Positions 47,722-56,213 of a stretch of 56,213 nucleotides of DNA are shown piece by piece. The stretch is taken from assembly GCA_964440495.1 (NCBI GenBank), contig CAYTSD010000005.1, forward strand, positions 1 to 56,213, given 5' to 3'. Every line of letters begins with the position of its first letter. The stretch's first letter is position 1. Source of the DNA: Benthortus sp964440495 (GTDB taxonomy: Archaea; Thermoproteota; Nitrososphaeria_A; Caldarchaeales; Wolframiiraptoraceae). The notes under the pieces were generated by a model. That model was not told where the DNA came from. It did not search any database and saw only the letters and a list, made by a program, of their open reading frames with translations. The translations under genes and the position numbers were made by a program.

Positions 47722-49683
47722 ATGCCTAGAGGAATGTATAGAGTGTCTTGGCTTAGCAGGGTCTCGGTGCTTGGGGCAGGGGTTATGGGGCATGGGATTG
47801 CGCAGCTTGCCGCCATGGCCGGATACGAGGTGAGGCTCCTCGACATCGAGCCAAGTATTCTTGAGAGAGCATTAGAGAAGATTCGCTGGAGCCTCATGAA
47901 GCTTGCTGAAAAGAACCGGTATCCGGAGGAGGCTGTCGAGGAGACTCTCGCTAGAATCAGAACTACGACGGATATCCCTGAAGCTGTCGAGGGATGCGGG
48001 CTTGTCATAGAGGCTGTTCCAGAAGATATTGGGCTTAAACGCGGCCTCCTCAGAGAGGTTGAGGACTATCTCCAGCCTGAAGCCATCATAGCCTCGAACA
48101 CCAGCACCCTCCCGATAAGCGAGCTCGCAGATGCTACCCAGAGACCTGACAAAGTGGTTGGGATACACTTCTTCAACCCTCCTCAGCTCATGCCCCTTGT
48201 CGAGGTGATTAAAGGAGAGAAGACCTCCGAGGAAACACTCGAGAAAGCCGTAGAGTTCGCTAAAAGCCTAGGGAAAGAGGTGGTTGTCTGCAGGCAGGAT
48301 ATCCCAGGCTTCATAGTAAATCGGATTCTCCTCCCCCTCCTCGATGAAGCGGCTTGGACTGTTAAGAGAGGGGAGGCTCAACCCCCAGAGATAGACTCGG
48401 CCCTACGCTACAAGCTCGGCCTACCCCTAGGCCCCTTCGAGCTAATGGACTACACCGGTATAGACGTTGTCTATCAGGCTATGAGGGAGATTAAGAAGAG
48501 AGACCCCCGCCTCCTCATGCTCTGCCCGCTTATAGAGGAGATGTATAGGAGGGGTTGGTGGGGGAGGAAGTCCGGTAGAGGATTCTACTCCTATACAACC
48601 GAGGCGAGGAGGCCTCCTAAAATCTCGAGAGAGGTGGGTGAGAAGGTTGACCCGCTCTGGATTCTCGCACCAGCGGTTAACTCGGCTGCACGCCTCCTCC
48701 GGACAGGGATTATCGAGAGAGAGGAGCTTGAGAAGGCTGTTAGGCTGGGGCTAGGTTTCCCTGAGGGGATTCTCAGCCTCGCAGAGAAGCTGGGTATGGA
48801 CGTGGTCGTCAAGACGCTTGAAGCGAAGGCAGCGCTCTATGGAGACTTCTATACCCCAGACGAGCAGCTCGTCGAGATGAGCGGTAGGAAACGTGAAGCA
48901 GTCTATGAGGGGACCCTCACACTGAAGAGAGAGCCTCCAATAGCATGGATAACCCTGAACAGGCCTAAGAAATTGAACGCTCTAACGCAGGAGATGATAA
49001 ATGAGCTTGAACTCCTCCTAGGAATTCTAGAAACTGATAAAGAGATTAGGGTTGTAGCCTTAAGGGGGGCTGGTGGAAAAGCATTCTCAGCAGGGGCAGA
49101 CATCGAGTTCTTAAAGAACCTCAGCCCCGAAGAGGCGGAGAAGGCCTCCAGAAGATGGAATAACACATTCAAACTTCTCGAAGCATTCCCCAAACCAGTC
49201 GTAGCAGTGATTGAGGGATACTGCTTCGGCTCAGGGCTAGAGCTCGCACTTGCATGCGACCTCAGAGTTGCGAGAGAAGACTCAATCCTCGGAAACCCTG
49301 AGATAGACCTAGGCCTAATCCCAGGGGCAGGTGGAACACAGAGGCTTACAAAACTCGTGGGTCTGGGAAAGGCGAAGGAAATGATAATGCTCGGGGAAAA
49401 CATAGGCGCTGAAGAGGCGTTAAGGATAGGTCTCGTCAACAAGGTTTATCCAAGAGAGGGATTCGAGGAAAAAGTTAAACAGCTGTTGGAGAAGCTTGCC
49501 GAGAAGCCTCCGCTAGCGCTTAAGGCGGCTAAGCAGGCTGTAAATCTGGCGGCTGAGGGAAGATTCGAGGAGGGAATAAGATTCGAGGCTAAGTCGTTTG
49601 GGAAGCTTATGTCAACCCTCGATGCGAGAGAGGGAATAGATGCTTTCCTATCGAAGAGGAAGCCGAGGTTTAGGGGCGAATGA
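47722..49683 (+). CDS. 3-hydroxyacyl-CoA dehydrogenase / enoyl-CoA hydratase fusion
   Basis: About 653 residues. The N-terminal half is an NAD-dependent 3-hydroxyacyl-CoA dehydrogenase (GAGVMGHGIAQLAA, ASNTSTLPISELA, VGIHFFNPPQLMPLVEVI, PGFIVNRILLPLLDEA). The C-terminal ~260 residues are a crotonase-fold hydratase with GKAFSAGADIEFL, the catalytic Glu in FGSGLELALACD and the second in NPEIDLGLIPGAGGTQR. The same fusion performs crotonyl-CoA hydration and oxidation to acetoacetyl-CoA in crenarchaeal 4-hydroxybutyrate cycles; it could equally act in fatty acid oxidation. ATG 47722 suits the upstream AGTATTTTAG box; GTG 47707 is possible. ATGA overlap with the next gene. Confidence 0.93.
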   Translation: MPRGMYRVSWLSRVSVLGAGVMGHGIAQLAAMAGYEVRLLDIEPSILERALEKIRWSLMKLAEKNRYPEEAVEETLARIRTTTDIPEAVEGCGLVIEAVPEDIGLKRGLLREVEDYLQPEAIIASNTSTLPISELADATQRPDKVVGIHFFNPPQLMPLVEVIKGEKTSEETLEKAVEFAKSLGKEVVVCRQDIPGFIVNRILLPLLDEAAWTVKRGEAQPPEIDSALRYKLGLPLGPFELMDYTGIDVVYQAMREIKKRDPRLLMLCPLIEEMYRRGWWGRKSGRGFYSYTTEARRPPKISREVGEKVDPLWILAPAVNSAARLLRTGIIEREELEKAVRLGLGFPEGILSLAEKLGMDVVVKTLEAKAALYGDFYTPDEQLVEMSGRKREAVYEGTLTLKREPPIAWITLNRPKKLNALTQEMINELELLLGILETDKEIRVVALRGAGGKAFSAGADIEFLKNLSPEEAEKASRRWNNTFKLLEAFPKPVVAVIEGYCFGSGLELALACDLRVAREDSILGNPEIDLGLIPGAGGTQRLTKLVGLGKAKEMIMLGENIGAEEALRIGLVNKVYPREGFEEKVKQLLEKLAEKPPLALKAAKQAVNLAAEGRFEEGIRFEAKSFGKLMSTLDAREGIDAFLSKRKPRFRGE

Positions 49684-50045
49684 CCCTCCTCAACACCCTA
49701 GCCAAGCTCCTACTAATCACCCTACTCATCTTCATATCTATGGGAAACATCATGAACGCCTTGATAAATCCAGAGGCATATCTTATTTACTTGAAGCTCG
49801 CCGGCCTCAATGCCTCCATCTACCTGCTCCTCAACGGCCTCATCCCCATACTTCTGATATACTTAGTGGCTAGAGCGGAGACACGTATCTGGAGCATCTC
49901 TTCCTCAACATTCTTCATCTTCCACCTAGTAAACTCCATCTGTATATCGGTAACAATCTTTAGGAGGTCTTCATTCTCAGTAATCTCCCTAATAGGGTTG
50001 GTCTTATCCTTAGCGCCGCTTCTCAGAGACCTAGTTCGCCGCTAA
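49680..50045 (+). CDS. Four-helix membrane protein, unknown
   Basis: A 121-residue protein with four hydrophobic helices (about 5-24, 44-62, 72-90 and 97-115) and a basic C-terminus. Not recognised. Its ATG overlaps the fusion gene's stop (ATGA), so it is translationally coupled to it; the C-terminal end overlaps the convergent HD-hydrolase gene by 23 nt. The coupling suggests cotranscription but no role. Confidence 0.6.
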   Translation: MTLLNTLAKLLLITLLIFISMGNIMNALINPEAYLIYLKLAGLNASIYLLLNGLIPILLIYLVARAETRIWSISSSTFFIFHLVNSICISVTIFRRSSFSVISLIGLVLSLAPLLRDLVRR

Positions 50046-50577
50046 TATTCTTCAGTGCTTCTAGGGATATTTCAGCGAACTCTTGTAGGCTGAGGCCGAG
50101 CTTCTCACATACCATAATCCTATCCCTCCTAACCCTTCTAGCGAAGTCCTTCTGCTTAAACTTCTTCAGAATAGTTTTAGGCTTAACTTCGGCGAGCTTC
50201 TTCGAAGGCATGACGAGGGCGCATGCCACAATAAGGCCTGAAATCCCGTCGGAGGCTATCAACGCATACTCCATAGGAGACCTAGGCTCAACCCCCGTAT
50301 ACTCATGGTTATGGGATTTAATCGCCCTCAAAACCTCGTCTGAAACCTTCCCACCTAGAATCTCCTCAGCGACAAGAGTATGCCTAGAAGGGTCATTCTT
50401 AGTGTACTCATAGTCGATGTCGTGGAGGAGGCCTGTCAAGCCCCAGAGCTCCTCGTCTGCTTTAAACCTCTTTGCGAGAGCTCTCATAATCGTCTCAACT
50501 TCAATCATGTGTAGGTATATGTTTCTGGTTTTCACATGTTCTTGAACAAGCTTTAAAGCCTCTTCTCTATCAATCAT
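50023..50577 (-). CDS. HD-domain hydrolase
   Basis: A 184-residue HD-superfamily metal phosphohydrolase. The ligands are the His in YLHMIEVETIMRAL, HD in GLLHDIDYEYTKNDPSRH, a further His in RAIKSHNHEYTG and the distant Asp in ALIASDGISGL. This subgroup (COG2316-like) is widespread and uncharacterised; it probably hydrolyses a nucleotide phosphate. ATG 50577 with a TTATTTATAC box about 25-30 nt upstream. Confidence 0.87.
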   Translation of the reverse strand: MIDREEALKLVQEHVKTRNIYLHMIEVETIMRALAKRFKADEELWGLTGLLHDIDYEYTKNDPSRHTLVAEEILGGKVSDEVLRAIKSHNHEYTGVEPRSPMEYALIASDGISGLIVACALVMPSKKLAEVKPKTILKKFKQKDFARRVRRDRIMVCEKLGLSLQEFAEISLEALKNISGELGL

Positions 50578-50604
50578 GCTGACACCTCATAGAACAGCGA
50601 TTAT

Positions 50605-51435
50605 TTATACTTGGAAGAACCTGGAGACACTGTCATAGTCTTCTCCACTCATCTTCCATCCAACTGCTCCGAGCAGCTCCTCCAAATGCTGAGGATTCAT
50701 AGTCCTCACCAAGGCGATCACGTTATCATGCCTTATCACCCAGTTGACCGCAACTTGAACAGCTGTCTTCCCATATTTTTTACCGATCTCTTCAAGTCTG
50801 CTCCTGTAGGGTTCCTTGAGGAGGGCGCCTTTTCCGAGAGGCCTGTAGGCTATCACCGTTATCCCATTCTTCTTACAGAATGGAAGTAGCTCCTCCTCAA
50901 TATTCCTGTCACGAACATTGTATAAGACTTGGTTTGAGACTATGTCTGTGTGTGAGAGATAGGACATGGCTTCCTCCAAGTCCCGTGTACAGAAATTGCT
51001 TACACCTATGAACCTGATCTTGCCTTCCATGAAGAGCTTCTCCATAGCCTTCATCGTCTCCCTAAGAGGTATCCCAGGATTAGGCCAATGAATCTGATAT
51101 AGGTCGATGTAGTCTGTGCCGAGTCTCCTGAGGCTTCCTTCAAGAGACTTTAGGACTTCATCGTATCTTAGATGAGATGGCCAGACCTTGCTTGCTATGA
51201 AGACTTTTTCACGTATATCTTTAACCGCTTTCCCTACAAGTTCCTCTGAGTGGCCTCCCCCGTAGGTCTCAGCGGTGTCAATGAGTTTAATCCCCTTCTC
51301 GACTGCGAGCCTGATTATCTCTATCGCCTCTCTGTCACGTGAATAGTCGGGCAGGAATCTTCCACCAATCTCCCATGTCCCGAAACCCAGAGCTGGGAGA
51401 TAGACATCGGTCCTCCCCAGCCTCCTAACCTCCAT
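50605..51435 (-). CDS. Aldo/keto reductase
   Basis: A 276-residue NADPH-dependent oxidoreductase barrel. The catalytic tetrad is in DTAETYGGGHSEEL (Asp, Tyr), IASKVWP (Lys) and YQIHWP (His), with ALGFGTWEIGG at the N-terminus and ALVRTMNPQHLEELLGA at the C-terminal coenzyme-binding end. Substrate unknown; a general reductase of aldehydes. ATG 51435; a distinct single gene between the HD hydrolase and the ABC exporter. Confidence 0.92.
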   Translation of the reverse strand: MEVRRLGRTDVYLPALGFGTWEIGGRFLPDYSRDREAIEIIRLAVEKGIKLIDTAETYGGGHSEELVGKAVKDIREKVFIASKVWPSHLRYDEVLKSLEGSLRRLGTDYIDLYQIHWPNPGIPLRETMKAMEKLFMEGKIRFIGVSNFCTRDLEEAMSYLSHTDIVSNQVLYNVRDRNIEEELLPFCKKNGITVIAYRPLGKGALLKEPYRSRLEEIGKKYGKTAVQVAVNWVIRHDNVIALVRTMNPQHLEELLGAVGWKMSGEDYDSVSRFFQV

Positions 51436-51467
51436 ATCTCTATGAATTGTTAAGCCTACTTAAGAAT

Positions 51468-52232
51468 CTAGACCTCGCTTTTACTGAAGATATACGATGC
51501 TACAAACATCAACACTACGCAGACTCCTAGTAGAACCGCTAAGTCAACCTCTAAAGGAATGTATCCAAGGTTCACGAGGCTTCTTCTAAGTCCATCAACA
51601 CCATAGGTCAAAGGATTAAACAGCACCAGCCGCCTCAGCCAATCGGGCACCCCACTAAGCGGATAGAATACTGGGGAGAAGAATATGAGAGGCATTATCA
51701 ATAGGTTCATGATGAGCTGAAATCCATGTATATCGGTCATCCTGGAGGCAATTACCAATCCGAAGCTGACTGCTGAAAAAGATATCAATACCATGAAAAG
51801 TATTGCTAAAGCTAGACCTGGTTGAATAATCTTAACCCCTAGAAAGTATGATATCACGATTATTATTCCGCCTTGCATCAACGCTGTTGTTGAGCCTCCT
51901 AAGACCCTTCCGATAACTATTGTAATCCTCCTAACAGGGGCTACAAAGACTTCTTGGAGGAACCCGAACTCTCTATCCCATATGACGGAGACTCCTGCAA
52001 AGATTGATGAGAAGAGAACAGACATCATCACTATCCCTGGAGCCAGGAAATCCATGTAACCTATGTCTGAAGGCATTCCAGGGAATCTCACGGAGCTGAA
52101 CCCAAACCCTAACGCTATCAGGAATATCAAGGGCTGAGCAATGTTTGCGATTATCCTGCTACGTGCCCTTATGAATCTCTTAACATGTCTAAGCCACATC
52201 ACATATATCGCCTCAAGATTAACGGTGTTCAT
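51468..52232 (-). CDS. ABC-2 type transporter permease (DrrB-like)
   Basis: A 254-residue membrane protein with six helices. The central motif GVSVIWDREFGFLQEVFVAPVRR and the following GGSTTALMQGG are characteristic of ABC-2 permeases such as DrrB/YadH. It forms the channel of an exporter with the ATPase encoded just upstream, whose stop overlaps its ATG (ATGA). Likely exports a lipid, drug or glycan; substrate not determinable. Confidence 0.9.
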   Translation of the reverse strand: MNTVNLEAIYVMWLRHVKRFIRARSRIIANIAQPLIFLIALGFGFSSVRFPGMPSDIGYMDFLAPGIVMMSVLFSSIFAGVSVIWDREFGFLQEVFVAPVRRITIVIGRVLGGSTTALMQGGIIIVISYFLGVKIIQPGLALAILFMVLISFSAVSFGLVIASRMTDIHGFQLIMNLLIMPLIFFSPVFYPLSGVPDWLRRLVLFNPLTYGVDGLRRSLVNLGYIPLEVDLAVLLGVCVVLMFVASYIFSKSEV

Positions 52233-53200
52233 CTCGGAAACCTCCTCATGCTCGGCCGAGGCTCCTCAATATCCCTAATCTTTCTACCCGTGAAATATAT
52301 GAATACATCCTCCAGCGTAGGCTTCTTCATACTTATAGAACTTATCTCAACTCCATTCTCATAGGCGAGTTCAACGAGTTTAGGTATCCTCCTCTCACCA
52401 GCCTTAACCCCAATCATTATCAAGTTATTCTTCAAGCTAATGTTCTCAATCCACTGCTCTCCATCAAGAACCTCGACAAACCTTCTGGGATCGCTGCACT
52501 CAAGGTATATTATGTCTCTCCCAATAGAGCTCTTCAACTTGTTTGGATTATCTATGATCAGTATTTTTCCATGGTCTATTATGGCTACCCTGTCGCATAG
52601 GTAGTCCGCTTCCTCCATGTAGTGTGTCGTTAGGAATATTGTGACCCCTTCCTTGTTAAGTTCCTTGATGTAGTCCCATATCGCTCTCCTCGTCTGCGCG
52701 TCTAGGCCTAGCGTCGGCTCATCTAGGAACAGGACTCTAGGCTTATGCATAAGTCCACGCGCTATCTCCAGCCTCCTCTTCATCCCTCCTGAATAGTTTC
52801 TTACAAGTGTGTCTCCATACTCTGTTAACCCGACAAGCTCCAAGACTTCTTCAATCCGTTTCTTTCTCTCACTTCCGCTGATTCCATACATTCTGGCGTG
52901 ATAGTCGAGGTTCTCCCTCCCAGTCAGCCTATCATCTAGCGCAGGATTCTGGAAAACGACTCCGATAGATCTACGGACATCATTCGGGTTTCTTACAACA
53001 TCGTAGCCTGCTACCTTAGCAACGCCGCTCGTAGGCTTGAGAAGGGTTACAAGTATCTTAACGGTGGTTGTCTTGCCGGCGCCGTTGGGTCCGAGGAAGC
53101 CGAAAACTTCACCCTCCTCAACGTTGAATGTCACGCCGTCGACAGCCCTGATAGAGCCGTTGAAGACTTTAACTAGGTCATAGACCTCGATAATCGCCAT
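52229..53200 (-). CDS. ABC-2 type transporter ATPase (DrrA-like)
   Basis: A 323-residue ATPase: Walker A GPNGAGKTTTVKIL, Q-loop VFQNPAL, signature NYSGGMKRRLEIARG, Walker B VLFLDEPTLGLDAQTR and switch His in TTHYMEEAD. The C-terminal ~90 residues form the DrrA extension (MKKPTLEDVFIYFTGR). Couples with the downstream permease as an exporter. ATG 53200. Confidence 0.95.
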   Translation of the reverse strand: MAIIEVYDLVKVFNGSIRAVDGVTFNVEEGEVFGFLGPNGAGKTTTVKILVTLLKPTSGVAKVAGYDVVRNPNDVRRSIGVVFQNPALDDRLTGRENLDYHARMYGISGSERKKRIEEVLELVGLTEYGDTLVRNYSGGMKRRLEIARGLMHKPRVLFLDEPTLGLDAQTRRAIWDYIKELNKEGVTIFLTTHYMEEADYLCDRVAIIDHGKILIIDNPNKLKSSIGRDIIYLECSDPRRFVEVLDGEQWIENISLKNNLIMIGVKAGERRIPKLVELAYENGVEISSISMKKPTLEDVFIYFTGRKIRDIEEPRPSMRRFPR

Positions 53201-53259
53201 GAACTCCGACTAAAAAGTTCTTTAAAGGGAGGATAAAAACCCTTGTTAATTTTCTCGTC

Positions 53260-54297
53260 TCAAGGTTTTATGGCCACCTTTATCTCCTTCCCCTGCTTCA
53301 ATCTCTCAAACACGTCCAAGATTTCGTCGAGTCTCGCCTCACTGGTTATCAGCTTTCTCAGAGGCAGCTTCCCCGACTCTATTATCCTAAGAGTTCTCAG
53401 AACATCTTGGGGAGTTAGGTGGAATGACCCTTGGATAGTGAGTTCTCCATAGTGTATCATGTAGGTGTCGAAGGATGCTTTCGTCCCCTTGGGAGGGCCT
53501 CCAAACAATAGGACTGTTCCACCCTTCCTCACAAGGCTTAGAGTCTGCTCCCATGTCTCAACTCTTCCAACAGCCTCTATCACGACGTCGGCTCCAAGCC
53601 CACCTGTCTCCTCTTTAACCCTCTCAGCCGCATCCTCCTCCCTATTGTTTATCACAACATCTGCTCCAAACTCCTTAGCATAGTTCAGCCTCTCAGGGCT
53701 TATGTCGATCACTATGCTCTTCTTGGCTCCTGAGACCTGTGTAAGCAGCAGATGCATCAACCCAATAGGCCCTGCGCCAATTATCGTAACAGTGTCTCCC
53801 AGGTCTATGTTTATCAGTCTCTGCCCTCTTACAACGCATGAGAATGGCTCGAGGAGCGCCGCCTCAACAGGATCGAGATCCTCGGGTATATGGTATAGGT
53901 TGAATCTAGCGATTCTCGGAGGAACTTTGACATATTCTGCATAGGCTCCGTCAACCGTGAACCCTATAATCTCATCCATCAGGTTCTCGCAGAGATTAAA
54001 TCTCCCGAGCTTGCAGTAGATGCAGTGGCCGCATGGAGCGGAGTTCACCGTAACGATTCTGTCACCAGGCTTCACCCAGTCAACTCCCTCACCAACCTCC
54101 TCAACGATTCCAGAGTACTCATGACCCATTATCAGGGGAGGCTTAGAGTATGGATGCCCTCTAATGAAGGTCTTCAAGTCGGTGCCGCAAGTCAAGGCAA
54201 CAATGGTTTTTACAAGTATCTCACCTGGCCCAGGCTTAGGCTTCTCAACCTCCTCAACCTTAAGAATCCCTGGCCCATGAAAAACAGCTGCCTTCAA
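53260..54297 (-). CDS. Zinc-containing alcohol dehydrogenase (MDR family)
   Basis: About 345 residues. Catalytic-zinc residues in ALTCGTDLK and MGHEYSGIVEEVGEGV, the four-Cys structural zinc lobe CGHCIYCKLGRFNLC, and the NAD loop IIGAGPIGLMHL followed by VIDISPERL, favouring NAD+. Resembles sorbitol/threonine dehydrogenase-like enzymes; substrate uncertain. TTG at 54297 is preferred since GAGGTGA ends ~8 nt upstream and the product then starts at the conserved MKAAVFHGPG; ATG 54315 would place the ribosome binding site inside the gene. Confidence 0.9.
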   Translation of the reverse strand: MKAAVFHGPGILKVEEVEKPKPGPGEILVKTIVALTCGTDLKTFIRGHPYSKPPLIMGHEYSGIVEEVGEGVDWVKPGDRIVTVNSAPCGHCIYCKLGRFNLCENLMDEIIGFTVDGAYAEYVKVPPRIARFNLYHIPEDLDPVEAALLEPFSCVVRGQRLINIDLGDTVTIIGAGPIGLMHLLLTQVSGAKKSIVIDISPERLNYAKEFGADVVINNREEDAAERVKEETGGLGADVVIEAVGRVETWEQTLSLVRKGGTVLLFGGPPKGTKASFDTYMIHYGELTIQGSFHLTPQDVLRTLRIIESGKLPLRKLITSEARLDEILDVFERLKQGKEIKVAIKP

Positions 54298-54375
54298 ACA
54301 CCATTCACCTCGCATTTTACACGAAACGGATAAAGATAATGTTTTCGCATAAGTGGGAGAATAAACAATGACAAG

Positions 54376-55074
54376 CTATTCATACTGTTTGACAATCTTT
54401 TTCTCCACTCTTCCATCAGGGTATCCTATTATTATTAGATGTGCTGGTTTTGTGAATATTCCGTTTTCTAGGACCCCTGCTATCATGTTTAGCCTCTGTT
54501 CTAGTTTTTCGGGATTTTCTATTTCTCCGAAGTCTGCTTCGACTATCAGGTTTCCGTTATCGCTTATCACCGGCCCCATCTTCATCTTCCCTTCACGTAT
54601 CTTCGCTTTTGCGCCTAGTTTTTCAAGGGTTTTCTTTACGTGTGGGTAGGCGAATTCTAGGACTTCGAGTGGAACCGGTCTATCGAGCTTCTTTCTCTGT
54701 TTTAGGTGGTCTCCTATGTAGATTACTTTCCGGCCTGCTTGTGCCAGAATCTTCTCTCTTAGGAGCGCTCCTCCCCCACCCTTTATCACGTTTCCCTCTT
54801 GGTCTACTTGGTCGAAGCTGTCTAGGACTAGGTCTGGCTCGGGGTGCGTGTCGAGGCTTGCTAGTCTGAGGCCGTGGCCTATGATTAGGTGCTTGGCTTG
54901 GAGTGAGGATGGGATAAACTTCAGCTCCTCCACCTTGACGAGATTCTTCATCATCTCAACCATCTGGGCGACGGTCGTCCCACTTCCAAGACCTATCACC
55001 ATCCCTTTCTCCACATATTCTAGGGCGGCCTTTATCGCGGCTGCTCTAGCCCTCCTAATCTCTTCCCAGCTCAT
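54376..55074 (-). CDS. rpiA: Ribose-5-phosphate isomerase A
   Basis: Interconverts ribose 5-phosphate and ribulose 5-phosphate. 232 residues with GLGSGTTVAQMVE, DSFDQVDQEGN (catalytic Asp) and IKGGGGALLREKI, with the catalytic Glu/Lys elements. In archaea it works with reverse RuMP enzymes such as the hps product at 16.9 kb to make ribose for nucleotides. ATG 55074 lies inside the end of the upstream small membrane-protein gene (20-nt overlap). Confidence 0.95.
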   Translation of the reverse strand: MSWEEIRRARAAAIKAALEYVEKGMVIGLGSGTTVAQMVEMMKNLVKVEELKFIPSSLQAKHLIIGHGLRLASLDTHPEPDLVLDSFDQVDQEGNVIKGGGGALLREKILAQAGRKVIYIGDHLKQRKKLDRPVPLEVLEFAYPHVKKTLEKLGAKAKIREGKMKMGPVISDNGNLIVEADFGEIENPEKLEQRLNMIAGVLENGIFTKPAHLIIIGYPDGRVEKKIVKQYE

Positions 55075-55291
55075 CGAGAATCTCCTCCACCTCGACTCTG
55101 CTTCTCCTCAACTCCTCATAGAGTCTTCGAGAATCTCCGAGACCTTCATCGCCTACAAGGCTTCTCAGCCTCCCAAGATCAACCGGCTTTAAGGAGATTG
55201 TCGGTGTCTCTCTAGGCACGAGTTTCCAGTATAGGGCTATGGAGAGAAGGGTTGTCGAGATGAAGGCTGCGAGGAGTATGAGGAGCAGCAA
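55055..55291 (-). CDS. Small single-helix membrane protein, unknown
   Basis: A 78-residue ORF with one N-terminal transmembrane helix (about 2-22) and a charged cytoplasmic-type tail containing RLYEELRRSRVEVEEILDELG, a probable helix. No family recognised. It overlaps rpiA by 20 nt on the same strand, so it may be cotranscribed. Support is moderate. Confidence 0.5.
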   Translation of the reverse strand: MLLLILLAAFISTTLLSIALYWKLVPRETPTISLKPVDLGRLRSLVGDEGLGDSRRLYEELRRSRVEVEEILDELGRD

Positions 55292-55327
55292 ATCTGCTTA
55301 GAGGAGGCTGGGAGATAGCTAAAAAGA

Positions 55328-56020
55328 TTACGTGAGGAGAACCGAGGCTAGAAGCCATACTCCAAGCCCTATCAAAACCATGGCCAGCACAAAGGAGATA
55401 AGGTCGACAGCTCTTCCTCTAAGAAACCTGCTGCCGGCAGCGGTTGCATGGGCCACGAAGCCTAGCCAGAGATAGTCCAGCCAGACATGGAAGACGTACA
55501 TCAGGAAGACTCCGGCGAGGGAGGCTAATGCGAAGCCCTCGACAACCAGTGTAAGCCCTATCGTGAACCACCAGATCAGGAAGTATGGGTTCAGGCCTGT
55601 GAAGAGCAGCCCTATCAGGAAAGCCTGGAAAAGAATACGGCCTCTACCGACTGAGAGCCTAAGCCCGCCTCCATCAATCTCAGCCTCCTCGCTTCTAAGC
55701 TTTCTCAGAGAATCAGCTGACTGAAGAGCACCGAACCCTATCAAGGCAGCTGCACCCAGAACCCCGATATAGAACCTGATGAGAGGCTCATTGACGAGGG
55801 CTAAAACTCCGAGGGATATCCCGAGAACGAGTGGAAGCTCGAAGGCCATATGCCCCGCCGCGATAACCCATCCAACTCGCCCTCCACCACGCAGCGCATG
55901 ATTCACGGTAGCCACGAAGAGGGGGCCGGGGGAGAGAGCCCCCGAAGCCGAGACCAAAGCCACGAAGACGAAAAACCCTAAAACACCCTCCAAACCTAGC
56001 CGACAAACAGAGAAACCCAA
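55328..56020 (-). CDS. LysE/RhtB-family exporter
   Basis: A 230-residue membrane protein with six helices. ASGALSPGPLFVATVNHALRGG is the LysE signature and GLNPYFLIWWFTIG the second conserved block. It should export an amino acid or related solute. The start is uncertain: TTG 56020 gives an extra hydrophilic stretch, and GTG about ten codons later (before LGFFVFVALVSASG) would start near the first helix. Last protein gene of the window. Confidence 0.85.
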   Translation of the reverse strand: MGFSVCRLGLEGVLGFFVFVALVSASGALSPGPLFVATVNHALRGGGRVGWVIAAGHMAFELPLVLGISLGVLALVNEPLIRFYIGVLGAAALIGFGALQSADSLRKLRSEEAEIDGGGLRLSVGRGRILFQAFLIGLLFTGLNPYFLIWWFTIGLTLVVEGFALASLAGVFLMYVFHVWLDYLWLGFVAHATAAGSRFLRGRAVDLISFVLAMVLIGLGVWLLASVLLT

Positions 56021-56086
56021 TACTTATCCCTATCCCCACAATAAGCTATATTATCAACCCAGAAAACATCAAAAAAGGCGGAAACT

Positions 56087-56159
56087 GGCCGCGGTGAGGT
56101 AGCGGTTAGCCTTCCGGCCTGTGGAGCCGGATGCCTGGGTTCGAATCCCAGCCGCGGCC
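56087..56159 (+). tRNA. tRNA-His (GTG)
   Basis: Full cloverleaf: acceptor GCCGCGG (56088-56094) pairs with CCGCGGC (56152-56158), the genomically encoded G-1 at 56087 faces C73 at 56159 as required for histidine identity, the D stem is AGGT/GCCT, the anticodon stem CCGGC/GCCGG holds loop CTGTGGA with anticodon GTG, and the T arm is CTGGG TTCGAAT CCCAG. No intron and no encoded CCA. Confidence 0.96.
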
Positions 56160-56213
56160 CTCAACAACCTGTTAAAGTTACACTAGATCTATGTGGTCAA
56201 AATAATCTGTTAA

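Noticed and set aside
1..56213. CRISPR arrays, transposases, prophage genes and rRNA.
   Set aside because: None were seen; the window is densely packed with housekeeping and metabolic genes.

Overview
The window is an archaeal chromosome segment, almost certainly from a metagenome-assembled genome of a thermophilic TACK-type archaeon. It contains an ABCE1/Rli1 protein, an archaeal RPA, archaeal ProS, bifunctional FBP aldolase/phosphatase, a GHMP-type shikimate kinase, the aspartate-semialdehyde route to dehydroquinate, Rad50/Mre11 and a minimal histone-fold protein. Promoters are TATA-type and often sit about 25 nt before the start codon (leaderless genes). I cannot assign a phylum. The crenarchaeal-style fused hydratase/dehydrogenase and the MenA-like prenyltransferase would suit a deep Nitrososphaeria, Caldarchaeales or similar lineage. 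Gene density is very high, no transposon, prophage or CRISPR array is visible, and no stretch over 300 bases lacks a gene apart from an assembly gap.

Layout. 1-1.6 kb: C-terminal part of FeoB, a linked membrane protein and tRNA-Ala. 1.9-4.0 kb: homoserine kinase, a small membrane protein and thioredoxin reductase. 4.1-16.9 kb: a near-complete pathway from aspartate to tyrosine precursors (ask, asd, ADH synthase, DHQ synthase II, aroD, aroE, archaeal shikimate kinase, aroA, aroC, chorismate mutase-aminotransferase fusion, tyrA), interrupted by a reverse-strand nucleoside phosphorylase and containing a PH-domain membrane protein. 16.9-23.1 kb, minus strand: hexulose-phosphate synthase, RPA, PduO cobalamin adenosyltransferase, a Lut-like iron-sulfur/LUD pair with a previously unlisted zinc-finger microprotein, an AdoMet decarboxylase-family protein and a small di-helical cytochrome-like protein. 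23.2 kb: a 100-N gap flanked by an exact 55-nt duplicate. 23.3-34.6 kb: antiporter, HAD phosphatase, Rli1, phosphohexomutase, RNase J-like hydrolase, DUF1931 histone-fold protein, FBPA/P, HtpX protease, MFS carrier and methyltransferase. 34.6-45 kb: Rad50, Mre11, dolichol-kinase-like protein, ProS, DUF4213/DUF364 protein, PspC protein, JAMM protease, TIM, eIF2B-like protein and pyruvate kinase. 45-56.2 kb: CBS/zinc-finger protein with a PfkB kinase, MenA-like prenyltransferase, 3-hydroxyacyl-CoA dehydrogenase/enoyl-CoA hydratase, HD hydrolase, aldo-keto reductase, an ABC-2 exporter, a zinc alcohol dehydrogenase, RpiA, a LysE exporter and tRNA-His.

The most interesting signal lies at 4053-4224, directly before ask and the aromatic operon. 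A TATA-like box is followed by a 23-codon ORF with a ribosome binding site, in which 9 of 23 residues are Phe, Tyr or Trp. It is enclosed by a 13-bp helix covering its ribosome binding site and Trp codon, and its stop codon lies in the loop of a perfect 7-bp GC-rich hairpin. This looks like a leader-peptide attenuator for aromatic amino-acid synthesis, a control type not, to my knowledge, established in Archaea. Other notable points are strong GATC enrichment in the FeoB locus against a GATC-poor background, a probable CUG start in the LutB-like gene, and the chorismate mutase-aminotransferase fusion.
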